DNA of 64,000 bases from Rhodococcus wratislaviensis. GTDB taxonomy: Bacteria; Actinomycetota; Actinomycetes; Mycobacteriales; Mycobacteriaceae. The stretch's first letter is position 1. Each line of letters begins with the position of its first letter. The stretch spans positions 248,001 to 312,000 of the forward strand of contig NZ_UAUI01000001.1 in NCBI RefSeq assembly GCF_900455735.1. The letters are read 5' to 3'. The notes under the pieces were generated by a model, which made no database searches, was not told where the DNA came from, and saw only the letters and a list, made by a program, of their open reading frames with translations. The position numbers and the translations under genes were made by a program. Of this stretch, positions 7,741 to 16,446 are shown piece by piece.

Positions 7741-8775
7741 ATGAGCGTAAAAATCGGAATCGTCGGGTACGGGCTGGGCGGCCGGTACTTCCATGCACCG
7801 TTCGTCGACGCGGCCACGGGAATCACACTGGGCGGCATCGTGACCCGCTCCGCCTCCCGTGTCGCCCAGGCTGAAGCGGACTTCCCTGGAGTGCCGGTGT
7901 TCGCGAGCCTCGGCGAGGTCATCGACTCCGGCGTCGATGCCGTCACGATCACCACCCCGCCGCAGACGCGGCGCGAGCTCGTACTCGAGGCAATCGGGCG
8001 GGGCGTGCACGTGATCGCGGACAAGCCCTTCGCGCCGGATGTCGAGACGGCCCGCGAGTTGGTAGCAGCCGCAGACCACGCCGGCGTGCTGCTCAGCGTC
8101 TACCACAACCGTCGATACGACGCCGACATCCGCACGCTGATGTCGGTGTTGCCGCGACTCGGCGACATCTGGCGTATCGAATCCCATTTCGACCTGGACG
8201 GCGCCGACACGCTCGAATCCGGCCCGACCGGCGGGTTGCTGCGAGACATCGGCGCACACGTCGTCGACCAAATGCTGTGGTTGTTCGGTCCGGCAGAGAG
8301 GGTCGACGCCCACCTCGATCATGTCGACCGCCCGGAGGGGCGCACCGACGCCGGTTTCGTCGTCAACATCGCACACCGCAGTGGGGTCTATTCGAGCGTC
8401 TCGTCGAGCAAGGTCAACCATCTCGAAGGGCGGCGGCTGCGCGCATTCGGCAGCTTGGGCAGCTACGTGGCGGACGGTACGGACGTACAGGCGCAGGCCC
8501 TGTTCGCGGGGACACGGCCCGTCGACGATCCCACCGGATGGGGATACGAGCGACGCGAACGGTGGGGCGTCCTCCACACCGCGGATGGCGCGGAAACGGT
8601 CCCGTCGCAACGGGGTGCGTATCAGGACTACTACACGGAATTCGCGGCCGCAGTTGCCGGCACCGGCGAGCAACCGGTGCCGGCCCGTACCGCGCTCGGC
8701 ACCATCGCGGTGTTGGCAGCGGCTCGGGAGGCCGCCGAGAGTGGCAGCACAGTCATCGTGCCGTCCGTCGACTGA
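7741..8775 (+). CDS. Gfo/Idh/MocA family oxidoreductase
   Basis: 344 residues. N-terminal Rossmann domain GIVGYGLGGRYFHAPFVDAA binds NAD(P); DKPFAPDVETA is the family's (E/D)KP motif with the substrate-binding lysine; the C-terminal half is the usual mixed sheet with GGLLRDIGAHVVDQML. Such enzymes oxidise or reduce sugars, inositols or related polyols; the substrate here is not evident. Upstream in-frame codons are ignored because the -10 box fixes the start at 7741. Stands as a single gene. Confidence 0.87.
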   Translation: MSVKIGIVGYGLGGRYFHAPFVDAATGITLGGIVTRSASRVAQAEADFPGVPVFASLGEVIDSGVDAVTITTPPQTRRELVLEAIGRGVHVIADKPFAPDVETARELVAAADHAGVLLSVYHNRRYDADIRTLMSVLPRLGDIWRIESHFDLDGADTLESGPTGGLLRDIGAHVVDQMLWLFGPAERVDAHLDHVDRPEGRTDAGFVVNIAHRSGVYSSVSSSKVNHLEGRRLRAFGSLGSYVADGTDVQAQALFAGTRPVDDPTGWGYERRERWGVLHTADGAETVPSQRGAYQDYYTEFAAAVAGTGEQPVPARTALGTIAVLAAAREAAESGSTVIVPSVD

Positions 8776-8810
8776 CGGCGATTGCGGCGGCACTCGCGTC
8801 GCGTCCGGGC

Positions 8811-9617
8811 TCAGGATGCGGAGTCGAGAAATCCGGCGACAGCCTTGTTCACGGAATGTGGTCGCTCCATGTTCGTCGCGTGGCCTGCGCGCGGGACGAC
8901 GATCGACGCTCCGTTCGGTGCGAGTGCTGCAGCCGCTGCGGCGTGTGCCGACGGCCAGAACTCACTGTCGGAACCGGCAACGAAGAGCACGGGAAGATCG
9001 CACGAACGGATCGTCGAACGCCAGTCGCATTTCGCATGATCGTTCAACAGGGCGAGTTCCGGTGACGACAGTTCCCGGTCGACGCGGCCCATCGCGGTGA
9101 GCAAGCGGACCAACCGCATGCCGCGTTTCCAGATCGGGGTGCCGTGGCCGGTCGAGGGAATCCCGTCCGCAAAGAACGTGTCGACGGCGTCCTGGTCGTA
9201 GCCGTAGAACCCATACGCCCACTCCGGTGCATTGAGCATCCGCGGAGTCTGATCGACCACAACCGCCGCACGAAGCCGCACCGTGCCGTACGTGTCGATG
9301 TACGACCAGATCGTGTTCCCACCCATCGAGCCTCCGATTATCGCCGCACCTTGCAGATCGAGTTTCTCGATGAGTACGTGGACAAGTTCTGCGCGTGTCT
9401 GCATCGTTGTTCCGTGCGGCATGGCGGGAGCCGTCCCGTGGCCTGGCAGATCCACAGCTATGACGCAGTGACCGGCCTGGATCAGCGACGGGATCTGATA
9501 ACGCCACGACGTGGCCGGGGCCGTGAAACCCGCCAGCAGGATCACGCACGACGACGAGCCGCCGTCACCGTGCACGGTGTAGTCGATTCGATCCCCGTCA
9601 AATTCGATGGATGGCAC
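8811..9617 (-). CDS. Alpha/beta hydrolase
   Basis: 268 residues from GTG 9617, chosen because AGGAGA lies five bases before it. Alpha/beta hydrolase fold: oxyanion segment ILLAGFTAPATSW, nucleophile elbow IIGGSMGGNTIW (Ser about residue 97), and catalytic His in RAGHATNMERP near the end. The acid residue is probably in VAGSDSEFW. Substrate unknown. It is convergent with the oxidoreductase at 7741. Confidence 0.85.
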   Translation of the reverse strand: MPSIEFDGDRIDYTVHGDGGSSSCVILLAGFTAPATSWRYQIPSLIQAGHCVIAVDLPGHGTAPAMPHGTTMQTRAELVHVLIEKLDLQGAAIIGGSMGGNTIWSYIDTYGTVRLRAAVVVDQTPRMLNAPEWAYGFYGYDQDAVDTFFADGIPSTGHGTPIWKRGMRLVRLLTAMGRVDRELSSPELALLNDHAKCDWRSTIRSCDLPVLFVAGSDSEFWPSAHAAAAAALAPNGASIVVPRAGHATNMERPHSVNKAVAGFLDSAS

Positions 9618-9884
9618 TGCTTCTCCTGTCGCACTCGCGAGTCCCGGCTGACACGCCATGGTGCGCGTCTGCGGTTACTGCGACGGTAGTACGGCCTGGG
9701 GGATCCCTCCATGGAGGACTTCTCCACAACGAAAGGGTTTCCCTGTGGATCGACCCCCGAAGGTCCGTCGGTGCCGCCGTCCACGAAATTCCCGGACCGT
9801 CGGGTGTAACGTTCCGGGCTCTCGCAGACACCATTCGAGTAGCTGTGGACGTTGGGCCCACGCATTCGAACAGGACACTACGAA

Positions 9885-10226
9885 ATGCACACCTCACTTC
9901 CCCACTCGGAGATTTCATACGCGACGAATCCTTCAGCCGCCGTGAGCCATCTCCCTCGAATCCCCCTGCGAAACCGATTCGCCACGGCCGCCGTCGCCGC
10001 CGCGCTCGCCGTCATCCCTCTCGGAGGCGCCACCGCCATCGCGACAGCGGCCGAACACCCCGTCACGACAGTCGCCGCACCCACCATCCCCGGCGACCGC
10101 GGTGACAACGGTGACGGCCCCCGCCACGACCGGCAACGCGACCAACGGCAAGAACGCAGGGACCAGAGCATGACGCTCGACGAACTCCTCGTCGGATGGA
10201 ACAGCAGTCGGATTCACCAGATGTGA
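9885..10226 (+). CDS. Small exported protein of unknown function
   Basis: 113 residues from ATG 9885. A basic N-terminus is followed by a hydrophobic stretch (FATAAVAAALAVIPLGGATA) and an Ala-rich cleavage region, so it is probably secreted. The mature part is Asp/Arg-rich (DRGDNGDGPRHDRQRDQRQE) and ends with TLDELLVGWNSSRIHQM. No family recognised. The 267 bases before it hold no other gene; a bidirectional terminator follows at 10241. Confidence 0.55.
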   Translation: MHTSLPHSEISYATNPSAAVSHLPRIPLRNRFATAAVAAALAVIPLGGATAIATAAEHPVTTVAAPTIPGDRGDNGDGPRHDRQRDQRQERRDQSMTLDELLVGWNSSRIHQM

Positions 10227-10240
10227 CGACGCGCGGCGGA

Positions 10241-10274
10241 ACCGAGGACGACGCCGGTCTTCGTCATCCTCGGT
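10241..10274. terminator. Bidirectional hairpin terminator between convergent genes
   Basis: ACCGAGGA at 10241-10248 pairs with TCCTCGGT at 10267-10274, and the inner GACG/CGTC extends the stem. It lies between a plus-strand gene ending at 10226 and a minus-strand gene ending at 10294, so it can serve both. No long T-run follows, as is usual in actinomycetes. Confidence 0.6.
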
Positions 10275-10293
10275 CCCACATGCCTTTCTCGAG

Positions 10294-10770
10294 TCAGCCT
10301 GGAGTGGATTCCGATCGTCGCTCATAGCGCGAGCGAGCCATCGTATGCGCCCGGCACAGCAACTCTCGCGTGACTTCGCCGGTGCGTGCGCCCGGGTCGA
10401 TGACCGCCAGCCAGGCCAGGGAGCCATAGACGGGATGCGCGATGACGGTGTCGGGCGCACCGGCGTCGAGGTCGGCGACGCCCTGCTCTCGCGGTGCGCG
10501 GCCGGTTGCCTCGATGAACGCCTCCTTCCCGGCACGGATGTTCACCCGGAACGCACCCGCGCGGTCCAGACCCGAGCTTTCGTCGCCGGGGTAGTTCTTG
10601 GTGACGATCGTGGCAAAGGGCTGGGTCCTGTCGGGAACGATTCGATCCGGCGCGTAATAGAAGAAAGTGTCACCCCAGCTGATCTCCGGCGAACCGTCGC
10701 CGGGTGCAGGCCTGAGCGTCAGAACGTCGCCGAGGCCTTCGACGAAGTCGATGATGTCGTCCATGGTCAT
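10294..10770 (-). CDS. DUF6194 family protein
   Basis: 158 residues from ATG 10770 (MTMDDIIDFVEGLGDVLTL). It matches the actinobacterial DUF6194 family: SWGDTFFYYAPDR, FATIVTKNYPGDESSGLDR and FRVNIRAGKEAF. The fold resembles YjbR/MmcQ-like small proteins and function is unknown. It is divergent from the TioE-type regulator at 10834 across 63 bases, which suggests that regulator controls it. Confidence 0.72.
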   Translation of the reverse strand: MTMDDIIDFVEGLGDVLTLRPAPGDGSPEISWGDTFFYYAPDRIVPDRTQPFATIVTKNYPGDESSGLDRAGAFRVNIRAGKEAFIEATGRAPREQGVADLDAGAPDTVIAHPVYGSLAWLAVIDPGARTGEVTRELLCRAHTMARSRYERRSESTPG

Positions 10771-10791
10771 AGCTTCCAGCGTTTCATTAAA

Positions 10792-10817
10792 GTGCTCGTG
10801 GAGACCCCGAGGAGCAC
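10792..10817. promoter_or_regulatory. Inverted repeat in the DUF6194 / TioE-type divergent promoter
   Basis: GTGCTC (10792-10797) and GAGCAC (10812-10817) form an inverted repeat with 14 bases between, in the 63-base space between two divergent starts. The placement fits a binding site for the MerR-like regulator encoded next door. Confidence 0.4.
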
Positions 10818-10833
10818 ATACAGGAGAAATACG

Positions 10834-11604
10834 GTGAAAAGTCTCCAATCACGTCAACTCCGGACCGTCGATGTGGCCCGGCGTGCCGGGTGCTCCGTGC
10901 AGCAAGTGCGCAACCTCGAACGCGACGGGGTGCTGCCTCCCGCGACCCGCACAGCCACCGGATACCGGATCTACACCGACGCGCATGTGCAATCCGCGAT
11001 CGCCTATCGAGACCTCGCCGTCGGCGCCGGCCCGGTCGAAGCCAAACGGATCGTGCGCAGCGCGCACACATGCCCGGCCGCGACAACGCTCGCCCTCCTC
11101 GACGCCGTGCACGCCCGACTCCACGCAGAACGAACCGAACTCGCGCTGGCGAAGCAGGCCGCCGATGTGATCTCGACCGAGCCGATCGACGGCGTACAGG
11201 CCTCGGACTGGATGAGCGTGAGCGAACTCGCCGTCGCCCTGGGCATCCGCCCCTCCACGTTGCGGCACTGGGACACAGAGGGACTCGTCGTACCAGACCG
11301 GGACACACCCACAGGAGCGCGCCGATACTCCCCGTCCCAGGTCCGCGACGCTCGCGTCGTGCATCAGCTCCGCAAGGCCGGTTACCGCATCGCACCTCTC
11401 CGTGCGGTCATGACACAACTCGCGCGCACACCCGGATCAGGTGACATCGGCGCGGCGCTCGCTACCCGCGACCAGGCCACCACAGCCCGCTCCCGAGCCT
11501 TGCTCGACGCAACCGCCGCGCTCACCGTGCTCCTCACACTTCACGACGGGGCCGTCAGTGCGCGCGCGAAAACACCGCCACCAGAAAGTCGGAATCCTCC
11601 GTGA
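10834..11604 (+). CDS. TioE-type transcriptional regulator with two MerR domains
   Basis: 256 residues from GTG 10834 (AGGAG seven bases upstream). Two MerR-type winged helices are present: residues ~6-45 (TVDVARRAGCSVQQVRNLER, GYRIYTDAHV) and residues ~130-170 (SVSELAVALGIRPSTLRHWD, GARRYSPSQV). This tandem arrangement is the TioE family. A MerR effector domain is absent, so what it senses is unclear. Divergent from DUF6194. The last 50 bases overlap the 3' end of the convergent methyltransferase. Confidence 0.83.
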   Translation: MKSLQSRQLRTVDVARRAGCSVQQVRNLERDGVLPPATRTATGYRIYTDAHVQSAIAYRDLAVGAGPVEAKRIVRSAHTCPAATTLALLDAVHARLHAERTELALAKQAADVISTEPIDGVQASDWMSVSELAVALGIRPSTLRHWDTEGLVVPDRDTPTGARRYSPSQVRDARVVHQLRKAGYRIAPLRAVMTQLARTPGSGDIGAALATRDQATTARSRALLDATAALTVLLTLHDGAVSARAKTPPPESRNPP

Positions 11605-12184
11605 ACGGGCGCAGATCCCATGTCGAGAACAGCAGGTCCGCCGTCAGGCCGCTGGCCTGAGCGTCCGCGAGAAATTGCGAGAACTCGTAGCCTCGGTCCG
11701 CGCCGAACCCCACAATCACTCGGCCGGTCGGGGCGAGATGAGCGGCAAACCCCGCCAGCACCGACTCCCGGGTCGACGGCGCCAGGAAAGTCATCACGTT
11801 GCCCGCACAGACGATCACCTCGAAATCGGCCTCCACCCCGCGGGCCGGCAGATCCAATTCCGCAAGATCACCAACCAGCCACGTCGGACCCGGGTGATCC
11901 TCCTCGGCCACGTGGATGAGCACGGGATCTACATCGACACCCACCACCACATGACCGGCATCGTGCAAATAGCCACCGAGGCGGCCGAGTCCGCACCCCG
12001 CGTCGAGTATCCGACCGCCGCGGCCGAGCATCGCATCGACCAGACGCGCCTCCCCCACGATGTCCTTGCCCTGCGCCTCCATCGCCCGGAACCGCTCGAC
12101 GTACCACATCGAATGCCCTGGGTCAGCTGCGGTGATCTCCTCCCACTGGCTGGGGATGCGCTCCTCGGGGGTACGTGCACTCAT
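11555..12184 (-). CDS. Class I SAM-dependent methyltransferase
   Basis: 209 residues from ATG 12184, with AGGAGGAA nine bases upstream. Motif I is ILDAGCGLGRLGGYLHDAG; motif II acidic strand VVGVDVDPVLIHVA; motif IV region FEVIVCAGNVMTFL. The N-terminal SQWEEITAADPGHSMWYVER segment precedes the fold. Substrate unknown. It is convergent with, and overlaps by 50 bases, the double-MerR regulator. Confidence 0.83.
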   Translation of the reverse strand: MSARTPEERIPSQWEEITAADPGHSMWYVERFRAMEAQGKDIVGEARLVDAMLGRGGRILDAGCGLGRLGGYLHDAGHVVVGVDVDPVLIHVAEEDHPGPTWLVGDLAELDLPARGVEADFEVIVCAGNVMTFLAPSTRESVLAGFAAHLAPTGRVIVGFGADRGYEFSQFLADAQASGLTADLLFSTWDLRPFTEDSDFLVAVFSRAH

Positions 12185-12347
12185 TACCGATTCCTCCTCG
12201 ATCCGGCCCGCCCGGCGAGCCACTGCCACCGTATGCGACCGAACCTCGGCACCCACCCGCAGGCCCAGCGGTGATCCGTCACCGCGACGGTCTCGATCAG
12301 CGGGACGCCGCGGCCGAGTCAGCCGGTCGTCCGAGGAAGATCGAGCC

Positions 12348-12770
12348 ATGCCGGAGTCCCTGCCCGCCCGCGTCCAGATCGCCGACCGCCTGCACGTCGT
12401 GGCTGTCCTGCTCGACACGAAAGACTGGCCGGGGTTCGCGGCGACGCTCACCGAAGATGTCGTGGCCTACGGGCGGACCGGGCCGGCGGACGTGGTCGCC
12501 CGCGTCCGCTCCCACCTCGACGTCTGCGGCGCCACCCAGCACCTGCTCGGCAACATCCGCATCGAGGTCGACGGTGACGAGGCGCGCACTCGGTCCTACT
12601 TCCGGGCGTTTCACGTCGGCCTCGGCGACCGCGCCGGCACGACGTACGAATGCCTCGGCGAGTACCGGGACGAGTGGCGACGCGGATCGTCGGGCTGGTT
12701 GCTGGCCGGGCGGGTGATCGATGTCCGCGCCGAAATCGGCGACCGGGGTGTCATCGCGCCCCTGAGCTGA
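12348..12770 (+). CDS. SnoaL/NTF2-like protein
   Basis: 140 residues from ATG 12348, with GAGGAAGA upstream. The pattern of an N-terminal helix pair (RVQIADRLHVVAVLLDTKDW), then a curved sheet (TLTEDVVAYGRTG, QHLLGNIRIEVDGDEARTRS, YECLGEYRDEWRRGSSGWL) is the SnoaL-like NTF2 cone fold seen in small hydroxylases, isomerases and binding proteins. No decisive catalytic residues stand out. Single gene between a divergent methyltransferase and a convergent lipoprotein. Confidence 0.72.
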   Translation: MPESLPARVQIADRLHVVAVLLDTKDWPGFAATLTEDVVAYGRTGPADVVARVRSHLDVCGATQHLLGNIRIEVDGDEARTRSYFRAFHVGLGDRAGTTYECLGEYRDEWRRGSSGWLLAGRVIDVRAEIGDRGVIAPLS

Positions 12771-12819
12771 ACGTGCCGAGTTCCGCCCTCGCCTCGGACA
12801 CGTTCTCCTCGCCGACGGC

Positions 12820-13911
12820 TCAGCTGTGGTCCCCGCACACCGCGGATGCCGGATCCGGTGCGCAGATCTGCTGCCACGTGTAGAAGCCGGAGTCGACCAC
12901 GACGGAGAGGTTGTCCTTCGTAATGTTCTGCACGGGCAGGAACACCGTCGGCACGGCCATGTACTGGTTGTCGATCGTGCCGTTGATCATGTCCTCCGGA
13001 ATGCCTTCGCCGTGCAGGATCGACGTCGTCAGCTGCGCGGCGACCTTCGCCTGGTCGGACAGATTCTTGAAGATCGTATTGTCGAGAGTCCCCTGTGCAA
13101 TCAGTTGCAGCGCAGCGAGATTGGCATCTTGTCCCCCGGTGACCGGTATCCGCCCGGCGAGACCGCGCCCGGCCAGAGCCGCGACGATTCCGCCTCCCAG
13201 GTCGTCGTTCATGGTGACGAACAGTGCGATGTCGTTGTTCTCACGGGTCAGGCATTCCTCGGCGAATGCCTGACCTTCGGCCGGGTCCCAGTCGTCGATC
13301 GCGGTCTCGCAGACCACGCGGATCTTGCCGCTGTCGGCGAGCGGCTGCAGATACTCGTCCTGACCGAGCAGAAATTGACGGGTGCCGTATTCACCGAGGT
13401 TTCCCTCCACCCGGGCGATCTTCACACCGTCGCCGGGCATCGCGGCGATCAGGTCCGCGGCGCGGCTCCCCTGCCGTCGGCCGACCTCGAGGGGGTCGAA
13501 GATCACCTGAACGTCCGCCGGTCCACCGACCGCGTCGTGGTCGTAGAGCACCACCGGAACGTTCGCCTCGGCGGCGGCGGTCAAGGCTCCACCCGAGTAT
13601 CTCGCGTCCGTGGAGATCAGCACGAGCACGGACGCGCCATCCGCGATCGCCGACTCGACCTGGCTCTGCTGGCGAGCGGGATCGCCTTCGGCGTTGCGGA
13701 CGGTGACCGTCGCCTCCGGCGCGAACAGCTCCAGGAAGTCGGTGAACAAGGGTTCGTCTCGCTCCACGAATCGGGTGGTCGTCGTGTTCGGCAAGAGAAA
13801 GAAGACCTTCTCCGCGGCATCGTCGCTCCGCGGCGCTGGGGCCGCGCAGGCCCCGAGAACCACCGCTGCGACGGCGGCCGCGACGCCGAACGCGCGCACC
13901 CCTGTCTTCAT
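12820..13911 (-). CDS. Sugar-type ABC substrate-binding lipoprotein
   Basis: 363 residues from ATG 13911. Lipoprotein signal with lipobox VVLGACAAP (Cys about residue 22). The mature protein is a type I periplasmic-binding (RbsB-like) fold: KVFFLLPNTTTTRFV, ASVLVLISTDARY, VPVVLYDHDAVGG, DIALFVTMNDDLGGGIVAAL and IPVTGGQDAN. No ABC ATPase or permease gene is adjacent, so it is either an orphan transporter component or a sensor. It is divergent from the GlnX-like gene at 14065. Confidence 0.82.
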   Translation of the reverse strand: MKTGVRAFGVAAAVAAVVLGACAAPAPRSDDAAEKVFFLLPNTTTTRFVERDEPLFTDFLELFAPEATVTVRNAEGDPARQQSQVESAIADGASVLVLISTDARYSGGALTAAAEANVPVVLYDHDAVGGPADVQVIFDPLEVGRRQGSRAADLIAAMPGDGVKIARVEGNLGEYGTRQFLLGQDEYLQPLADSGKIRVVCETAIDDWDPAEGQAFAEECLTRENNDIALFVTMNDDLGGGIVAALAGRGLAGRIPVTGGQDANLAALQLIAQGTLDNTIFKNLSDQAKVAAQLTTSILHGEGIPEDMINGTIDNQYMAVPTVFLPVQNITKDNLSVVVDSGFYTWQQICAPDPASAVCGDHS

Positions 13912-14064
13912 GAGCCCGCCTTCATGAGCTGAGGACCTCCGGGCTGATCGTGCCCAGTCTCGATGTACCCGCGGGCGACGCAGGCTACTCCTGCGCCGTC
14001 GATGCTTTCGGTGTTTTCCGACCGTGATCGGCGCACACTGAGTGCAGGGATGAGGAGGAGTGGG

Positions 14065-15429
14065 TTGTTCGACCAGGACCGCGGTGCCGTATCCAGCGGA
14101 GATCGTGACACTTCGCTGGCCGACGAGCATCTCCTGAACGAATCCCTACTCGTCGAACCCGAGGTCCGCCGGCGCCCCTGGCGCGAGTTCCTCGCGTCGA
14201 CGCCCGGACGCCTGTCCCTCCTCGCCGTCGTCCTCGTCGTGGTGGCGCTGACGGCTGGTCTCGTGACGTCCGCCGTCGTCGCCGCGAGGCAGCAACGGAT
14301 GGAAACCCTTCGCGCCCACACCGAACCGCTGGCGGACGCCGCGCAGAATCTGTTCAGCTCGTTGTCCATCGCCGACGCGGCAGCGACGTCGTCGTTCATC
14401 GCGGGTGCCATCGAGCCGCTCGCGGTGCGCGACCGGTACAACCAGGCGATCGGCGACGCGTCGAACGCACTCGTCACCGCGTCGTACGGCGTCACCTCCG
14501 GCGACGTGGAATCGCTGCGGCTGCTCACCGAGATGTCGCGGCACGTTGCCGTGTACACGGACCTGGTGGCGACCGCACGGTCCAACGATTCCGCGGGAAA
14601 TCCGGTCGGGGTGGCGTATCTCGGGACTGCATCCGCTCTGATGCAGGACACCATCCTGCCCTTGGCCGAACGCCTCTACAACGACCAGGCTCGCGCCGTC
14701 GCCGACACGCAGTCCCATACCGCCAGGTTGCCCGCCACCGCCATAGCGGTCGCGTCGGCCGGGGTCGTCGTCCTCGCCGTCGCGCACGCGTACGTCGGGC
14801 ATCGAAGCCGCCGCCGGGTCAATCCCGGACTGGCGTGTGCGACGGCGCTGCTGGCTGCTCTCGTCGTATGGATCGTGGTCGCCGGGCTGTTGTCGACATC
14901 GGCGAGCGAACGCGCACGGATCGACGGCGCCGAGCCCCTCGCTGCGGTCACGAAGGCGAGGATCCTCGCCCAGCAGGCCCGCGCCGACGAGACGCTCGGG
15001 CTGCTTCGTCCGGGTTTCGATCCGGCCGGAAGCGATTACGTCCGGCACACGGACGCACTCGCGGCGATTCTGAACTCGGACGCGTCGCGGCACACCGTCG
15101 TCGCACCGACGATCGACGGTGCGTCCGCCGCGTTCGACGGATGGCGGAGCGCGCACCGGGATCTACAGCAGAAGCTCGCAGACGGCGACTACCAGGGCGC
15201 GGCGGACGTCGCGGTCGGTCCGGGATCGACGGCATCGACGGCCCAGTTCCGGGCCCTCGACGAATCGCTCGAAGACGCCATCACCGCTCTACGCACCGAG
15301 GAACTCGACGCGATGCGGGAGTCGTACCGCACGATGGCGGCGCTCGCCGTGGGTGGCATCGTGCTCGCCGTGTCCGCAGCGCTCGCCGTCGTTGCGGGGA
15401 TCGAGCCCAGAGTGAGCGAGTACCACTGA
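14065..15429 (+). CDS. GlnX-like membrane sensor protein
   Basis: 454 residues. TTG 14065 is preferred because AGGAGG ends six bases before it; ATG 14050 in the same frame is an alternative. Layout: cytoplasmic ~40 residues, TM1 (LSLLAVVLVVVALTAGLVTS), an external helical domain, TM2 and TM3 around the middle, a second external helical domain, TM4 near the end (TMAALAVGGIVLAVSAALAV). This is the architecture of mycobacterial GlnX, which links the lipoprotein GlnH to kinase PknG in aspartate/glutamate sensing. Here GlnH follows with a one-base overlap but PknG is absent. Confidence 0.72.
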   Translation: MFDQDRGAVSSGDRDTSLADEHLLNESLLVEPEVRRRPWREFLASTPGRLSLLAVVLVVVALTAGLVTSAVVAARQQRMETLRAHTEPLADAAQNLFSSLSIADAAATSSFIAGAIEPLAVRDRYNQAIGDASNALVTASYGVTSGDVESLRLLTEMSRHVAVYTDLVATARSNDSAGNPVGVAYLGTASALMQDTILPLAERLYNDQARAVADTQSHTARLPATAIAVASAGVVVLAVAHAYVGHRSRRRVNPGLACATALLAALVVWIVVAGLLSTSASERARIDGAEPLAAVTKARILAQQARADETLGLLRPGFDPAGSDYVRHTDALAAILNSDASRHTVVAPTIDGASAAFDGWRSAHRDLQQKLADGDYQGAADVAVGPGSTASTAQFRALDESLEDAITALRTEELDAMRESYRTMAALAVGGIVLAVSAALAVVAGIEPRVSEYH

Positions 15430-16418
15430 TGGTGCGACCACACCCGGAACGGCGACCGCGCTCCGCCCGGCTGCTCGCCGGCCTCGCGGTCGGAGCCGTC
15501 CTGCTTGCCGGCTGCGGCGCCCCCGATGCACCCACCCCGAGGTTCTCCGGGGACTTCACGGAGTTTCCCCTGTCGGCCGGCGCCCAGCTCATCGCGCCGC
15601 CCGAAGAGCCACCACCCGCCACGGAGACGTCGGCATGTGCAGCACACGCCAGTCTCCGTCCGGGGACTCCGAGCCTCGGCGGCACGCTCGGCGATATCCG
15701 TGCCCGCGGGACGGTGGTCGTCGCGGTCGACCAGAACACCAACCTGTTCAGTTTCCGCGACCCGACTACCGGCGCGCTCACCGGATTCGGCGTCGACCTG
15801 GCGCGGGAGGTCGCACGTGATCTGCTCGGCGACCCCACCAAGGTCGAGTTCCGCCCGCTCGGAACCGATGACGGCGCCGAGATGCTCGCTCACCGCGACG
15901 CGGACATGGTCGTGCGTCCGGTGGCGCTGCCCTGCGAAGCTCCCCAGGACTTGGCGTTCTCCACGGTGTATCTCGAGGCATCCCGCCGGCTCGTGGTGCG
16001 GCACGGGTCCGGCATCTCCGAGCCGGCCGACCTTGCCCGGCGACGAGTCTGCACGCACCACGACCCGGCGTCGGTGTCGGCACTGTCGCGTATCGCCCCC
16101 AAAGCCACGATCCTCGCAGTACCCGACTGGGACGACTGCCTCATGGCCCTCCAGCAGCGGCAGGTCGACGCGATAGCAGGTGCCGCAGTCCTCGCCGGCC
16201 TCGTCGCCCAGGATCCGAATCTCGAAATCGTCGGTCCCGAAACCGATTCTGCCGAATACGCCATCGGAGTCGCTCCCGGAAACGACGACCTCGTCCGGTT
16301 CGTCAACGGCACACTGGAGCGCCTGCGCACTGACGGAACCTGGACTGTTCTCTACGATCGGTGGCTGTCGTCGCTCGGCCCGGCACCCGGACCGCCGGTG
16401 CCGCAGTACCAGGACTGA
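15429..16418 (+). CDS. GlnH-like amino acid-binding lipoprotein
   Basis: 329 residues. Lipobox VLLAGCGAP (Cys about residue 27), a Pro-rich linker, then a type II periplasmic-binding domain: LGDIRARGTVVVAVDQNTN, LTGFGVDLAREVARDLLGD, KVEFRPLGTDDGAEML and the C-terminal LERLRTDGTWTVLYDRWL typical of polar amino acid binders. It resembles mycobacterial GlnH, which binds Asp/Glu. It starts within the stop of the GlnX-like gene (TGATG), so the two are co-translated. No transporter genes are nearby, favouring a sensing role. Confidence 0.8.
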   Translation: MVRPHPERRPRSARLLAGLAVGAVLLAGCGAPDAPTPRFSGDFTEFPLSAGAQLIAPPEEPPPATETSACAAHASLRPGTPSLGGTLGDIRARGTVVVAVDQNTNLFSFRDPTTGALTGFGVDLAREVARDLLGDPTKVEFRPLGTDDGAEMLAHRDADMVVRPVALPCEAPQDLAFSTVYLEASRRLVVRHGSGISEPADLARRRVCTHHDPASVSALSRIAPKATILAVPDWDDCLMALQQRQVDAIAGAAVLAGLVAQDPNLEIVGPETDSAEYAIGVAPGNDDLVRFVNGTLERLRTDGTWTVLYDRWLSSLGPAPGPPVPQYQD

Positions 16419-16446
16419 CGATCCTCCGGACTGACCGCGTCCCGGT

